The position numbers and the translations under genes are program-made. From Foliimonas ilicis (GTDB lineage: Bacteria > Pseudomonadota > Alphaproteobacteria > Rhizobiales > Rhizobiaceae), in contig NZ_JBDUUH010000002.1 of the NCBI RefSeq assembly GCF_039939195.1, forward strand, positions 434,001-498,000: 64,000 nucleotides of DNA, read 5' to 3'. Below the pieces are notes generated by a model. That model was not told the origin of the DNA, did no database searches, and saw only the letters and a program-made list of their open reading frames with translations. Shown piece by piece: positions 10,501 through 18,808 of the stretch (position 1 is the stretch's first letter; every line of letters starts with the position of its first letter).

Positions 10501-13145
10501 ACGTCGCGCGCCAGTGCGGTGAAATGGCCCCGCGCCGTGCCGTCACCCGATTTCGGCAGAATGCCATGAACGATGTCGAAGGTCGGCGCCATGAACAGCG
10601 AAAGGATCAGCAGCGCCTGCCACTGCCCCGCCTGCGTCACGGGAAGGAAGGTCCAACCCGCAATCGCCGCCATGACCCAGAAAATCGGCGTGACCGAGCG
10701 GCGCAGATTGTCGATCATCTTCCAGCGCGAAAGTGCCGGAACGCCCGACTTCGGATCGAAAATGAAGCTCAGAAGCTGCCAGTCGCCACGCGCCCAGCGA
10801 TGCTGGCGTGAAGCATCGACCGAATATCGGGTCGGGTAATCCTCGACCAATTCGACATCGGTAACGAGTGCGGCCCGCGAAAGCGCGCCTTCGAGCAGAT
10901 CGTGGCTGAGGATCGTGTTTTCGGGAATGCGCTCCTTCAGCGCCGCTTCCATCGCGTCGATATGATAGAGGCCCTTGCCGGTGAACGAGCCTTCGCCATA
11001 GACGTCCTGATAGAGATCGGAGACGGCAAAGACATACGGGTCCATGCCGCGATTGGCCGAAAACACGCGCTGGAAGAACGAAGCTTCGTCGCCGGTCGTC
11101 AGCGAAGGCGTGACGCGCGGCTGCAAAATCGCATAGCCGGACGTGACCTTACGCGCCTTCTCGTCGAATTTCGGCTTGTTGAGCGGATGGCAGAGCTTGC
11201 CGACAAGACGCGTGACCGCGCCACGCGTCATCTTGGTATCCGCATCCATCGTCATCACATGGACGATTTTCGCCGGCAGCGGCACGTCCTGCGGCAGGAA
11301 AGTCGTGTCACGGTCGCCGCGCAGCAGAAGGTTCAGCTCATGCAGCTTGCCGCGCTTGCGCTCCCAGCCCATCCAGCATTTTTCGTTGTCATTATAGAGA
11401 CGGCGGCGATGCAGAAGATAGAAACGCGGCGACCCGGCTTGCGGGTAGCGCTCGTTCAGCCGCGCCACTTCTGCGCGCGCATATTCCAGAATTTCCTTGT
11501 CGTCGCGGCTTTGCTCGACCTTGCTGTCCGGCCAATCCGAAAGCAGCGCGAAGTGAATTTCCCCGCCCATATTGGCAAGGTGATGAACTTCGAGATTGCG
11601 GACATTTTCGTCGATGTCGTCACGCGAACCGATCAGCGACGGCACCACGACCAATGTGCGTGCATCGGCCGGAATGCCCTTCTTGAACTCATAGCCGACA
11701 AGACGCGTCGGTTTGAGGAACAAAAGGACGACCGTATTGAAGAAGCCAAGCGCGCCCTCGCTTGCCGGAACGGCAAAAAGCAGCAGCATCAACGCGATAG
11801 CAGGCGTACTCAAACCCAGATTCGCAAGAGCGAACCCTGCCATCGAAACCAGGAATATCGTCAGCAGCGTAACCGGGATAACGATGCCCCAAAAATCCGT
11901 CTGGCTGAACGACCGGCGAAGCGCGAGCATGAAGCTCTGCTTGTAGCCTATCTCTTTTTCCAGTTCCTGACGCTGAGAGCCAATGAGGAAGAAACCGACA
12001 TCGTTTTTTGTCGCCCCCTTGATCTCGCCGCGCGTGTCGTTCTCGTCCTGCACTTCCGCAGGTTCGAAACCGGCCATTTCGGTGGCGGCGACAGCAACCT
12101 CGTATTCGCTCTTTCCCGAACGGCGCGCCAGATCTTCGATCGCGGTGCGGTACTGATCGCGCGACTGGAAATCCAGATCGTCATAGCCAGTGCGCGCTCG
12201 AAGCAGCGAATCCACGCGGCTGACGGTTTCGAACCACTCCGGCCACTCGACGTCGTTGATGAGACGCAGGCCGCGAATGATGTTGCCGGTGGTGACATTG
12301 CCAGCCGACAGGGTCTGGTGTTCGCTGATGGTAATTTCTTCGGCGTCCGAGCCGGACTTCTCAAGTTCCTCCTCCAGCCAGACAAGCGCCTTGCCGGCAT
12401 GCTGAGAGCCGTCACGAAGACGGTAGAGAAGCTGCGTTGCGAATGTCGTGTCGCGCGCATGCGCCGTATATTGCGCAAGGATCGTCTGACGGTCGGCACC
12501 ATCGTCTTCCGAAAGCACCTTGTCGGCGACCTCGTTGGCGATCTGGCGCATTTCACGCGCGCGATTCACCCGAACGGCAAGCCTGCGGAGATTTTCGATC
12601 AGAACGAAACGCAGGAAGGAAGGCAACGCCCACAATTCGCCGATCTTGAGCGGGTCGACGCTCTGATAGCCTTCGACCAGAGCCTTGAACATGTGGTCGA
12701 AGACGGCGCTGTCGGAATGCGCGACGTAAAGCCAGGCGAGAACCAGGGCACGCGGCGCCTGCGTGCCGTCGGCCAGTTCCATCGTCGGAAGCTGTTTGTA
12801 AAAGCGGCGCGGCAGATCGCGCTTGACCTGGAAGATCGTCTCTTCGACGAGGTAATTATTGTCCAGCAACCATTGTGCGGCCGGCGTTATCGGCTCGCCG
12901 CGCGCCTGCGCTGCGTTGGTTGAGGTGTAGACTTCGAGGATTTTGGCTGCGTTATCGCGATTTCGCGCCTGAAAATCAAAGGATTCGAGCCCGTAAGAGG
13001 TTTTGACACCGTCTCTTGCAACCGCCTCGCCCAAAGCCCGCAATTTTTCAGCAGGGAGAAAGTTTGAACGGATAGGCTGTTCAGCCTGTGCCGGGAAAAG
13101 GGGAAGTGCGGTTTTGATCCGATCGGAATCGGCCTGAATATTCAT
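4575..13145 (-). CDS. cgs: Cyclic beta-1,2-glucan synthase
   Basis: A 2856-residue inner-membrane enzyme close in size to Brucella Cgs and rhizobial NdvB/ChvB. The N-terminal part is cytoplasmic, followed by a pair of membrane segments near residues 400-470. The GT84 glycosyltransferase core has DADTKM near residue 633 and the processive QxxRW motif (QHRWARGDW) near 778. More membrane segments lie near 810-915 and 940-990. The C-terminal half is GH94-like, with GGDWNDGMN near residue 2538; in the family this phosphorolytic domain controls ring size. The enzyme uses UDP-glucose and a protein-bound intermediate to make periplasmic cyclic glucan. Start: ATG complementary to 13143-13145, with only a weak GGA upstream. 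No frameshift was seen over the full length. Confidence 0.95.
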   Translation of the reverse strand: MNIQADSDRIKTALPLFPAQAEQPIRSNFLPAEKLRALGEAVARDGVKTSYGLESFDFQARNRDNAAKILEVYTSTNAAQARGEPITPAAQWLLDNNYLVEETIFQVKRDLPRRFYKQLPTMELADGTQAPRALVLAWLYVAHSDSAVFDHMFKALVEGYQSVDPLKIGELWALPSFLRFVLIENLRRLAVRVNRAREMRQIANEVADKVLSEDDGADRQTILAQYTAHARDTTFATQLLYRLRDGSQHAGKALVWLEEELEKSGSDAEEITISEHQTLSAGNVTTGNIIRGLRLINDVEWPEWFETVSRVDSLLRARTGYDDLDFQSRDQYRTAIEDLARRSGKSEYEVAVAATEMAGFEPAEVQDENDTRGEIKGATKNDVGFFLIGSQRQELEKEIGYKQSFMLALRRSFSQTDFWGIVIPVTLLTIFLVSMAGFALANLGLSTPAIALMLLLFAVPASEGALGFFNTVVLLFLKPTRLVGYEFKKGIPADARTLVVVPSLIGSRDDIDENVRNLEVHHLANMGGEIHFALLSDWPDSKVEQSRDDKEILEYARAEVARLNERYPQAGSPRFYLLHRRRLYNDNEKCWMGWERKRGKLHELNLLLRGDRDTTFLPQDVPLPAKIVHVMTMDADTKMTRGAVTRLVGKLCHPLNKPKFDEKARKVTSGYAILQPRVTPSLTTGDEASFFQRVFSANRGMDPYVFAVSDLYQDVYGEGSFTGKGLYHIDAMEAALKERIPENTILSHDLLEGALSRAALVTDVELVEDYPTRYSVDASRQHRWARGDWQLLSFIFDPKSGVPALSRWKMIDNLRRSVTPIFWVMAAIAGWTFLPVTQAGQWQALLILSLFMAPTFDIVHGILPKSGDGTARGHFTALARDVAFGTAMVALKTVLMAHLAWMMGDAIIRTVYRLFVSREHMLEWRTASQAHKVGGNDLGAYYSMMYGAVVIAVIGLAIPVMADSTGAFVAFVFAIFWAGSPAFAWLVSRSAETEDRLRVSESDTVKLRKIARRTWLYFETFVDEENNMLPPDNFQETPLPVVAHRTSPTNIGVYLLSVVSARDFGWISLSEAVTRIEATMSTMEQMKRHRGHLFNWYETKNLAPMQPLYVSAVDSGNLAGHLVAVAAACAHWAEAPSVHLQGDFDGLLDNVYVLEDCLDELPDDRRQLRPLRQRLQDRLEGMQRAVDSIKKQPEMASIRTINLAVLAGEIRKLATQINAEMKSQQSENLAIWAGKLEATSEAHVHDAHSDETSVETLRERLLALRERTRKYAFEMDFSFLLRQERKLLSIGYRVDEHQLDEACYDLLASEARLTSLFGVAKGDLPTEHWFRLGRPLVEIGFQGALMSWSGSMFEYLMPPLVMKEPQGGILNQTSKLIIRRQMQYGRSKRIPWGISEAAYNARDREMTYQYTNFGVPGLGLKRGLSQNTVIAPYATILAAQFMPEEAVENLERLDSIGALGRYGYHDAVDFTPQRVPEGSDHAIVYNYYAHHQGMSIVAIANAIFEGRMRDRFHSDPVIESAELLLQEKAPRDIPVAVVRTEVEERSKAEVVEQSPDIRAVLNPLRALRETNLMSNGRYSVMVTSTGTGYSLWNDLAVTRWQPDPTEDRMGTFLFLRDTETGDWWSATAEPKRAEKEQTQVLFSDDKATFAKSVGTLRSEVDCIVVSEGNGEGRRVTLWNEGNTDRHIEVTSYAELVLAPEVSDSSHPAFSKMFVETEISPNRNIIFANRRKRDDSEPDIGLAHFVTDASGLPRDVEAETDRRAFIGRGRTIANAAAFDKNTKLGGNAGFVLDPVMALRCRVRVPANKKISLTFWTVVGANRQELEDEINLLDHAESFSRQTVLSWTRSQVQTRHLGLSLTDAANVQKLARYLLYPSPFLRSPADAISSGLGRQSTLWPMSISGDFPIFAVRISDVADIEIVAQSLRFQEYMRARGLLVDLVIVNEQASSYVQDLQQAIESLCENSRLRGNELGPRQHIFAVRRDLMDDDSYKTLLAVARIALHTRNGTIFDQIERAEAAALQSRDAQALIAADPAAPKEATAVAVASYDAKPADGGDLEFWNGFGGFDRDGRDYVVRLTGNRSTPQPWINVISNAAFGFHTSAEGASFTWSRNSRDFQLTPWSNDPVTNRPGESIYIYDHTSGKSFSPFAAVLRDPSVVYEARHGQGVSTFSAKRGTVSAELTQLVDTEDSVKISRLTLKNSAPMAAKLRIYAYAEWVLGNNRARTAATILPSKDEKTGAVLASNPFGMDFAERIAFLAGEGGEESITSDRQEFLGQHGSVEAPHAVVNGAALSGKLEAGTDPCAAIARDVEIPAGGEISLIWLLGDAGSTDEVRELVTRHRERSFDERLVENEQKWRGFLDTIQVETPDKSLDAMVNHWLPYQSLACRIQARSAFYQASGAFGFRDQLQDTLSLLMHDPSLARDQIVNAAKRQFLEGDVQHWWLPRTDAGVRTMISDDVVWLAYGAARYVEVTGDADFLKTEIPFIKGPLLEEGAHDAFFTPEVSDKSGTLYEHCALALDLAIKRTSEGGLPLILGGDWNDGMNRVGEGGKGESVWLGWFLLGTLRDFIPIAQAQGDAKRAKAWESHAKALKKALEATAWDGDWYRRGSFDDGTPLGSHLSDECRIDSIAQSWSVLSGEGDPERALKAMNSVMEELVDDELKIVKLFTPPFSNTDKDPGYIKSYPPGVRENGGQYTHAATWFVIALARLGKTDDAYRCFSMLNPVQHALDQKAAEQYRVEPYVVAADIYSGQPKGGRGGWTWYTGSAGWLYRAAVEGILGIERKGNRLLLDPKIPSDWKGYSATIRIDGCEYKIAVERKAGTRETSVSIDGKAAANDGIPLGKKKNVSVQVMIPE

Positions 13146-13435
13146 GTAAATTTTTTTCCGTTATACATCGCCCGCGCAAAGCGGGACTTTGCGACGCGTG
13201 TTTTAAACCGTTCTAATGGCATTTGGTTGCACGGAAAATGAGGCTGTGCAGGCTTTTTCCCATTGCAACATCAATGTAATGAATCGTGATGTCAGACTTT
13301 CCTTCAACGAGCGTCCCCACAACGCTCGCAAAAGGCTGAATTCCGGCTTTTTAATGTTTGCAGAATAGCGTTTTCGCCGGGACAAATACAGTGTCTCCGG
13401 CGATATGCCCTGAGTTTCGGGCAGTTGGGCGCGCG
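13146..13435. other. Leader and intergenic region upstream of cgs
   Basis: This 290-base gap between cgs and hutD holds no convincing gene. Close to the cgs start are two mutually exclusive hairpins: CCCGC (13171-13175) with GCGGG (13181-13185), or CGCAAAG (13175-13181) with CTTTGCG (13187-13193). A further inverted repeat, CGCCGGGACA (13375-13384) with TGTCTCCGGCG (13392-13402), lies near the 3' end of hutD but lacks a U-run. Confidence 0.4.
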
Positions 13436-14002
13436 TTACGCGGCCGGGTCGATCTCGATCACGATTAATGATGCCCGGTCATGCGGGCGCAGATCGAGGT
13501 TTTGGGCGTTTTCCAGAACAATGGCGTCGAAGCGCGACAGTGTTTGCGATTCGACCTCGAGATTGCCTGATGCGCAAAAAATAAGCGTCGTTGATGCGGA
13601 AATCGTGAGCGAAGTGTCCCGCTCGATGTCGAGACGGCGGACGGAATGCGTGTAGCGCCTGCGCCTCGTCATCACGTTCAGGTCGGTTACAGTGCCGTCG
13701 ATCAATGATGAATTGGTGGCGGCATCGGCAGCAAAGAACAGCGGCGCGGAGCTGGTCGTGAGGGTATGTCGTGGCTGTCCCTCGATTGCGAGGATAAGCC
13801 CTGCCCCCTCAAGCACCGTCAGTGTTCGATCTATCCCTTCGAACACCGAAAACGGCCCGTCGCTGGCGACCGTCGCCATGCTGATGCGCCAGCCAAAATC
13901 GGCCAGCGCAGCATCGGCAGGGAAAACGGCGATTTCCGCCGTCTGTCCCCCGCCGTTTTTCCACGGCATGACTTGATGATCGGCCGCGCGAATTATCCGC
14001 AT
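13436..14002 (-). CDS. hutD: HutD family protein
   Basis: A 188-residue cupin-fold protein. The N-terminal MPWKNGGGQTAEIAVFP block is diagnostic of HutD, and GWRISMATVASDGPFS follows as usual. HutD is encoded in hut operons of many proteobacteria and is thought to limit over-activity of histidine breakdown, perhaps by binding a pathway metabolite; no enzymatic role is established. It is the last gene of the leftward hut operon, and its ATG directly abuts the stop codon of the preceding membrane protein gene, so translational coupling is likely. Confidence 0.9.
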   Translation of the reverse strand: MRIIRAADHQVMPWKNGGGQTAEIAVFPADAALADFGWRISMATVASDGPFSVFEGIDRTLTVLEGAGLILAIEGQPRHTLTTSSAPLFFAADAATNSSLIDGTVTDLNVMTRRRRYTHSVRRLDIERDTSLTISASTTLIFCASGNLEVESQTLSRFDAIVLENAQNLDLRPHDRASLIVIEIDPAA

Positions 14003-15328
14003 TTACGCGAGCCAGCCCATTGCGATGGCCAGCCACATGATAGGCGCAGTCACCAGAATGCTGAGCGCTGTGCGGATGTACCAGATGACGACCAGATCTT
14101 TCATGCTGAGCGGAATGGACGTTGCCAGCACGCAAGGGATGGATGCCGACAGGAACAAAACCTGGCTGACCGAGACAACCGCCGCCATGAATTTCACATC
14201 GACGGTGGATTCCGCCAGAAGGATCGCAGGAAGGAACATTTCGGCAAAACCGGAGGCCAACGCCTTTGCGGCAAGCATCGGTTCGGAAAGCTGCGCGATC
14301 CAGGTGAACGGGTAAAGCAGCAGGCCGAGCACGTCGAACAGCGGCGTGTATTTGGCTGCAAGCAGGCCAAGCAGACCGACCGCCATGATGCTGGGCAGGA
14401 TGATCGACGCCATGCGCAGGCCATCGAGGAAGCTGTCACGCAGCATGACCGGCAAAGGCTTTGCGATCGTCGCCTGTTCGACGCCAGCGTCGATTGCCGT
14501 CTGGAAGCGGCCACGGCCTTCCGGCAGCGGCTTGTCGCGGTCTTCCGGGTGCTCCATTCCGGCGATCGGCCAAAGCCGCGCGGTGATTGCCGACACGATG
14601 AACGTAACCACCAGCGTCGACCAGAAATAAAGATTCCACGAACCCATAAGGTCCAGCGTTCTGGCGACGATGATCATGAAGGTCGCCGAGACGGTGGAGA
14701 AGCCCGTCGCGATGATCGCTGCTTCGCGGACGGTGTATTTGCCTTCCTTGAAGACCCTGTCGGTGATGAGCAGCGCCAGCGAATAGCTGCCGACGAAGGA
14801 GGCGACCGCGTCGATTGCCGACCAGCCCGGCGTGCGCCAGATAGGCCGCATGACCGGCTGAACAAGAACGCCTGTGAATTCCAGAAGCCCGTAGCCGATC
14901 AGGAAAGCCAATGCGAGCGCGCCTATCGGCACGATCAATCCTACCGAAAGCACCAGCTTGTCGAACAGGAACGGCAGCATGTCGGGCGCAAAAAGCAGAG
15001 CCGGACCGACCCCAATGAGATACATCGCCGTCAGCACAAGGCCGAGCACGCGAAGCACCGAGAAGACGCGCTCGGTGATGTTCCTGCTCCAGCCGCCATT
15101 CACGAAGGGCGCGATCGCGCCATAGGCAATCAACAGACAGACGAAGGCTATCGCGAACGGGCGCGCATAGGTGACAAGCGCTGTCGCTGCATGATCCAGC
15201 GGGATGGTGGATTTTCCGCCGATGGTGATCGGCACGAAAAACATGAAAATACCGATCGCGCTATATAATACCAGCCTTATCAGGGCTGGTCCGCGCGGTG
15301 CGGTGGCATCGCTTGTAATATCCGACAT
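14003..15328 (-). CDS. YjiH family membrane protein (nucleoside-recognition/Gate domain)
   Basis: A 441-residue integral membrane protein with about ten hydrophobic segments and a gate-like internal repeat, matching the YjiH/YuiH-type nucleoside-recognition family. It lies between hutU and hutD with 31 bases upstream and none downstream, so it is part of the histidine operon. This location suggests transport of histidine, urocanate or another pathway compound, but the substrate cannot be read from the sequence. No signal peptide is needed; the first membrane segment begins near residue 17. Confidence 0.75.
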   Translation of the reverse strand: MSDITSDATAPRGPALIRLVLYSAIGIFMFFVPITIGGKSTIPLDHAATALVTYARPFAIAFVCLLIAYGAIAPFVNGGWSRNITERVFSVLRVLGLVLTAMYLIGVGPALLFAPDMLPFLFDKLVLSVGLIVPIGALALAFLIGYGLLEFTGVLVQPVMRPIWRTPGWSAIDAVASFVGSYSLALLITDRVFKEGKYTVREAAIIATGFSTVSATFMIIVARTLDLMGSWNLYFWSTLVVTFIVSAITARLWPIAGMEHPEDRDKPLPEGRGRFQTAIDAGVEQATIAKPLPVMLRDSFLDGLRMASIILPSIMAVGLLGLLAAKYTPLFDVLGLLLYPFTWIAQLSEPMLAAKALASGFAEMFLPAILLAESTVDVKFMAAVVSVSQVLFLSASIPCVLATSIPLSMKDLVVIWYIRTALSILVTAPIMWLAIAMGWLA

Positions 15329-15359
15329 TGTATCGAAACCTTTACTTTTGTTGCGACCG

Positions 15360-17036
15360 TCAGCCCAGAATTCCGGGCAGGTTCAGGCCGTGTTCCTTGG
15401 CGCAATCGATGGCGATATCGTAGCCCGCATCGGCATGACGCATGACGCCGGTGGCCGGATCGTTCCACAGCACGCGCTCCAGACGGCGCGCCGCGTCATC
15501 CGTGCCGTCTGCGACGATGACCATGCCGGAATGCTGCGAGAAGCCCATGCCGACGCCGCCGCCATGATGCAGCGAAACCCATGTCGCGCCCGACGCCGTG
15601 TTCAAAAGCGCATTGAGCAGCGGCCAGTCGGACACCGCGTCCGAGCCGTCCTGCATCGCTTCCGTCTCGCGGTTTGGCGAGGCGACCGAGCCAGAATCCA
15701 GATGATCGCGGCCGATGACGACCGGAGCCTTCAGCTCACCACTCTTGACCATTTCGTTGAAGGCAAGACCCAGACGATGCCTGTCGCCAAGCCCGACCCA
15801 GCAGATGCGCGCCGGAAGACCCTGGAAGTGGATGCGCTCTCTGGCCATGTCCAGCCAGTTGTGCAGATGCGTATTGCCGGGCGTCAGTTCCTTCACCTTG
15901 GCGTCGGTCTTGTAGATGTCCTCCGGGTCGCCCGAAAGTGCTGCCCAGCGGAACGGACCGATGCCCCGGCAGAAGAGCGGACGGATATAGGCAGGCACGA
16001 AGCCGGGAAAATCGAAGGCGTTTTCGACGCCCTCTTCCTTCGCCATTTGGCGGATGTTGTTGCCGTAATCGACGGTCGGAATGCCCTGTTCGTGGAAATC
16101 GAGCATCGCCTTGACCTGAACGGCCATCGAAGCGCGCGCAGCTTTCGCAACCGCCTTGGGGTCGCGCTCGCGCTTTTCTTCCCACTCGGCAACCGTCCAG
16201 CCCTGCGGCAGATACCCGTTGACCGGATCATGCGCCGAAGTTTGATCGGTCACGGCGTCCGGCTTCACGCCGCGTTTCACCAGTTCGGGGAAGATGTCGG
16301 CAGCGTTGCCGAGCAGCGCCACGGAAATCGCCTTTTTGTCCTTCTTCGCCTGTTCGATGATCGCCAGCGCGTCGTCGAGGTCTTTTGCCTGTACATCGAC
16401 ATAGCCGGTCTTGATGCGCATCTCGATGCGGCTTGGCTGGCATTCGATGGCAAGGCAGGATGCGCCCGCCATGGTGGCTGCCAGCGGCTGCGCGCCGCCC
16501 ATACCGCCAAGACCGGCGGTCAGAATCCAGCGGCCGGAAAGATCGCCATCAAAATGCTGGCGGCCCATTTCCACGAAGGTTTCGTAGGTGCCCTGAACGA
16601 TGCCCTGGCTGCCGATGTAAATCCACGAACCGGCCGTCATCTGGCCGTACATCGCCAGGCCCTTCTTATCGAGCTCGTTGAAATGGTCCCAGTTCGCCCA
16701 ATGCGGCACGAGGTTCGAATTGGCGATCAGCACGCGCGGCGCATCCGCATGGGTGCGGAAAACGCCGACCGGCTTGCCGGACTGAACCAGCAGCGTCTCG
16801 TCGTTTTCAAGCGCCCGCAAAGCGCTGACGATACGGTCGTAGCTCTGCCAGTCGCGCGCGGCGCGCCCGATGCCGCCATAGACGACCAGTTCACTCGGCT
16901 TTTCGGCAACCATCGGGTCGAGATTGTTCATCAACATGCGCAGCGGCGCTTCGGTCAGCCAGCTTTTGGCCGAAAGCTCCGTACCTGTCGCAGCGCGGAT
17001 GACGCGCTCATTGTCGATGCGGGTTGGCTTGGTCAT
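15360..17036 (-). CDS. hutU: Urocanate hydratase
   Basis: A 558-residue protein, the usual HutU length. It adds water to urocanate to give imidazolone propionate, using tightly bound NAD+ as an electrophile. The conserved block FCRGIGPFRWAALSG with the family's conserved Cys, and the NAD-binding GLGGMGGAQPLAAT stretch, are intact. It sits between hutH (62 bases upstream) and the yjiH-like gene (31 bases downstream) on the same strand. The start ATG is complementary to 17034-17036. Confidence 0.96.
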   Translation of the reverse strand: MTKPTRIDNERVIRAATGTELSAKSWLTEAPLRMLMNNLDPMVAEKPSELVVYGGIGRAARDWQSYDRIVSALRALENDETLLVQSGKPVGVFRTHADAPRVLIANSNLVPHWANWDHFNELDKKGLAMYGQMTAGSWIYIGSQGIVQGTYETFVEMGRQHFDGDLSGRWILTAGLGGMGGAQPLAATMAGASCLAIECQPSRIEMRIKTGYVDVQAKDLDDALAIIEQAKKDKKAISVALLGNAADIFPELVKRGVKPDAVTDQTSAHDPVNGYLPQGWTVAEWEEKRERDPKAVAKAARASMAVQVKAMLDFHEQGIPTVDYGNNIRQMAKEEGVENAFDFPGFVPAYIRPLFCRGIGPFRWAALSGDPEDIYKTDAKVKELTPGNTHLHNWLDMARERIHFQGLPARICWVGLGDRHRLGLAFNEMVKSGELKAPVVIGRDHLDSGSVASPNRETEAMQDGSDAVSDWPLLNALLNTASGATWVSLHHGGGVGMGFSQHSGMVIVADGTDDAARRLERVLWNDPATGVMRHADAGYDIAIDCAKEHGLNLPGILG

Positions 17037-17098
17037 GAGTGGATTCCTTTTAAAACGGGAGCTTCGTGGCGCGAAAGAATGGCGCCTTCAAAATTTCC

Positions 17099-18634
17099 TC
17101 ACCCCTCGACGCCCGGAAGCGCGACCGCAGACGCCGCGTCGGCGACCTTGCCGGAGCGAACCAGCGCAATCGCCTTTTCCATGTCGGGGTGGAAATGCCG
17201 GTCATTGTCGAGATGCGGGACTTGCGCGCGGATCAGCTTGCGCACGGCCTCGAGCGGTGTGCTCGACGCCAGCGGCGCATGAAAATCGCAGCCTTGCGCC
17301 GCAGCCAGCAATTCGATGCCGATCACTGCGGTCGCATTCTCGATCATCGGCAAAAGACGGCGCGCGCCGTGGGCGGCCATCGAGACATGATCTTCCTGAT
17401 TGGCCGATGTCGGGATCGAATCCACGCTTGCCGGATAGGCGCGCTGCTTGTTTTCCGAAACAAGCGCCGCCGCCGTCACCTGCGGGATCATGAAACCGGA
17501 ATTCAGACCCGGCTTCGGTGTCAGGAACGCAGGCATTCCCGAAAGCGCCGGATCGACCAGCATGGCGATGCGGCGTTCCGACAAAGAGCCGATTTCGCAG
17601 ACCGCAAGCGCGATTATGTCCGCCGCGAAAGCCACCGGTTCCGCATGGAAATTGCCGCCGGAAAGTGCCGTGCCGTCTTCCGAGAAAATCAGCGGATTGT
17701 CGGTGACACCGTTGGCCTCGGTTTCCAAAGTCACTGCTGCCTGCCGCAAAATTGTCAATGCTGCGCCCATCACCTGGGGCTGGCAGCGCAGGCAATACGG
17801 GTCCTGCACACGCTCGTCGCCAACCAGATGCGAGGCGCGAATGGCGCTTCCGGCCATGAGCTCGCGCAGCGCGGCTGCGGTTGTGATCTGGCCTTCATGC
17901 TTGCGCAGCAGATGAATGCGCGGATCGAACGGCGCATCGGAACCCCGCGCGGCATCCGTCGAAAGCGCGCCAGTGACGAGTGCGGATTTGAAAAGTGTTT
18001 CCGCTTCGAACAATGCGGCCAGCGCATAGGCCGTGGAAAACTGCGTGCCGTTGAGCAGCGCCAGACCTTCCTTGGCCCCCAGCGTCACCGGCTTCAACCC
18101 GGCCTTGGCCAAACCGTCTTCGGCGGAAAGGCGCTCGCCGCCGAACCAGACTTCGCCGACGCCAATCATCGTCGCCGTCATATGCGAAAGCGGCGCCAGA
18201 TCGCCCGATGCTCCGACCGAACCTTGTGCAGGCACAACCGGAACCACGCCTTTTACCAGCATGGCCTCAAGCAGATCGACCGTTGTTTCACGAACGCCCG
18301 AAGCGCCCTGCGCGAGGCTCGCAAGCTTCAACGCCATCATCAGTCGAACGACCGCAGGCTGCATCGGCTCGCCGACACCGGCTGCATGCGACAGCACGAT
18401 ATTGCGCTGAAGCGTTTCCAGATCAGCCGCGTCGATGCGCACGCTGGCGAGCTTTCCGAAACCCGTATTGATGCCGTAAACCGGCTCGCCTTTAGCGACG
18501 ATCTTCGCCACGGTTTCAGCGCTTGCACGGATCGCAGGCTTGCAGGACGGATCGAGCGAGGCGTCCGCCCCGCGATAAATTTCGCGCCAGTCGGCGAGTG
18601 TTGCGTGACCGGGGTTTAGAACGAGATCAGTCAT
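17099..18634 (-). CDS. hutH: Histidine ammonia-lyase
   Basis: A 511-residue enzyme removing ammonia from histidine to give trans-urocanate. The Ala-Ser-Gly triad that cyclises into the MIO prosthetic group is in GSVGASGDLAPLSHM. The ATG complementary to 18632-18634 (protein MTDLVLNPGHATLADW) is chosen: it gives the normal length and has a GGGGAAAG purine stretch upstream. The reading frame stays open further upstream, but that extension runs through a palindromic repeat and would not be native. The long hairpin of that repeat separates hutH from hutI. Confidence 0.95.
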   Translation of the reverse strand: MTDLVLNPGHATLADWREIYRGADASLDPSCKPAIRASAETVAKIVAKGEPVYGINTGFGKLASVRIDAADLETLQRNIVLSHAAGVGEPMQPAVVRLMMALKLASLAQGASGVRETTVDLLEAMLVKGVVPVVPAQGSVGASGDLAPLSHMTATMIGVGEVWFGGERLSAEDGLAKAGLKPVTLGAKEGLALLNGTQFSTAYALAALFEAETLFKSALVTGALSTDAARGSDAPFDPRIHLLRKHEGQITTAAALRELMAGSAIRASHLVGDERVQDPYCLRCQPQVMGAALTILRQAAVTLETEANGVTDNPLIFSEDGTALSGGNFHAEPVAFAADIIALAVCEIGSLSERRIAMLVDPALSGMPAFLTPKPGLNSGFMIPQVTAAALVSENKQRAYPASVDSIPTSANQEDHVSMAAHGARRLLPMIENATAVIGIELLAAAQGCDFHAPLASSTPLEAVRKLIRAQVPHLDNDRHFHPDMEKAIALVRSGKVADAASAVALPGVEG

Positions 18635-18654
18635 TGGCTTTCCCCGTAGTAAGT

Positions 18655-18793
18655 GCCCCCACTCCGTCCCTTCGGGCCACCTCTCCCCCCATACGGGGGA
18701 GAGGAAACCAAGCTGGATAAGCGCCGACATTGCGGCAGCCCTTCCTCTCCCCCGGGCAGGGGGAGAGGTGGCCCGTAGGGACGGAGTGGGGGC
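18655..18793. repeat. Palindromic repeat (family E) between hutI and hutH
   Basis: A 139-bp inverted repeat. The left arm begins GCCCCCACTCCGTCCC and continues to about 18695. The right arm ends GGGACGGAGTGGGGGC and is the reverse complement with one mismatch over about 35 bases. Each arm also has its own small GGGGG/CCCCC hairpin. It is distinct in sequence from the four-copy family elsewhere in the window. In the transcript it would form a very stable structure inside the hut operon. Confidence 0.9.
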
Positions 18794-18808
18794 GACTTAG
18801 CGCAACCA

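Noticed and set aside
13203..13385. Small leftward open frame upstream of cgs
   Set aside because: No family resemblance, no ribosome site and it lies across the leader of cgs.
18635..18730. N-terminal extension of HutH
   Set aside because: The extra codons run through a palindromic repeat, and the shorter start gives the normal length with a ribosome site.
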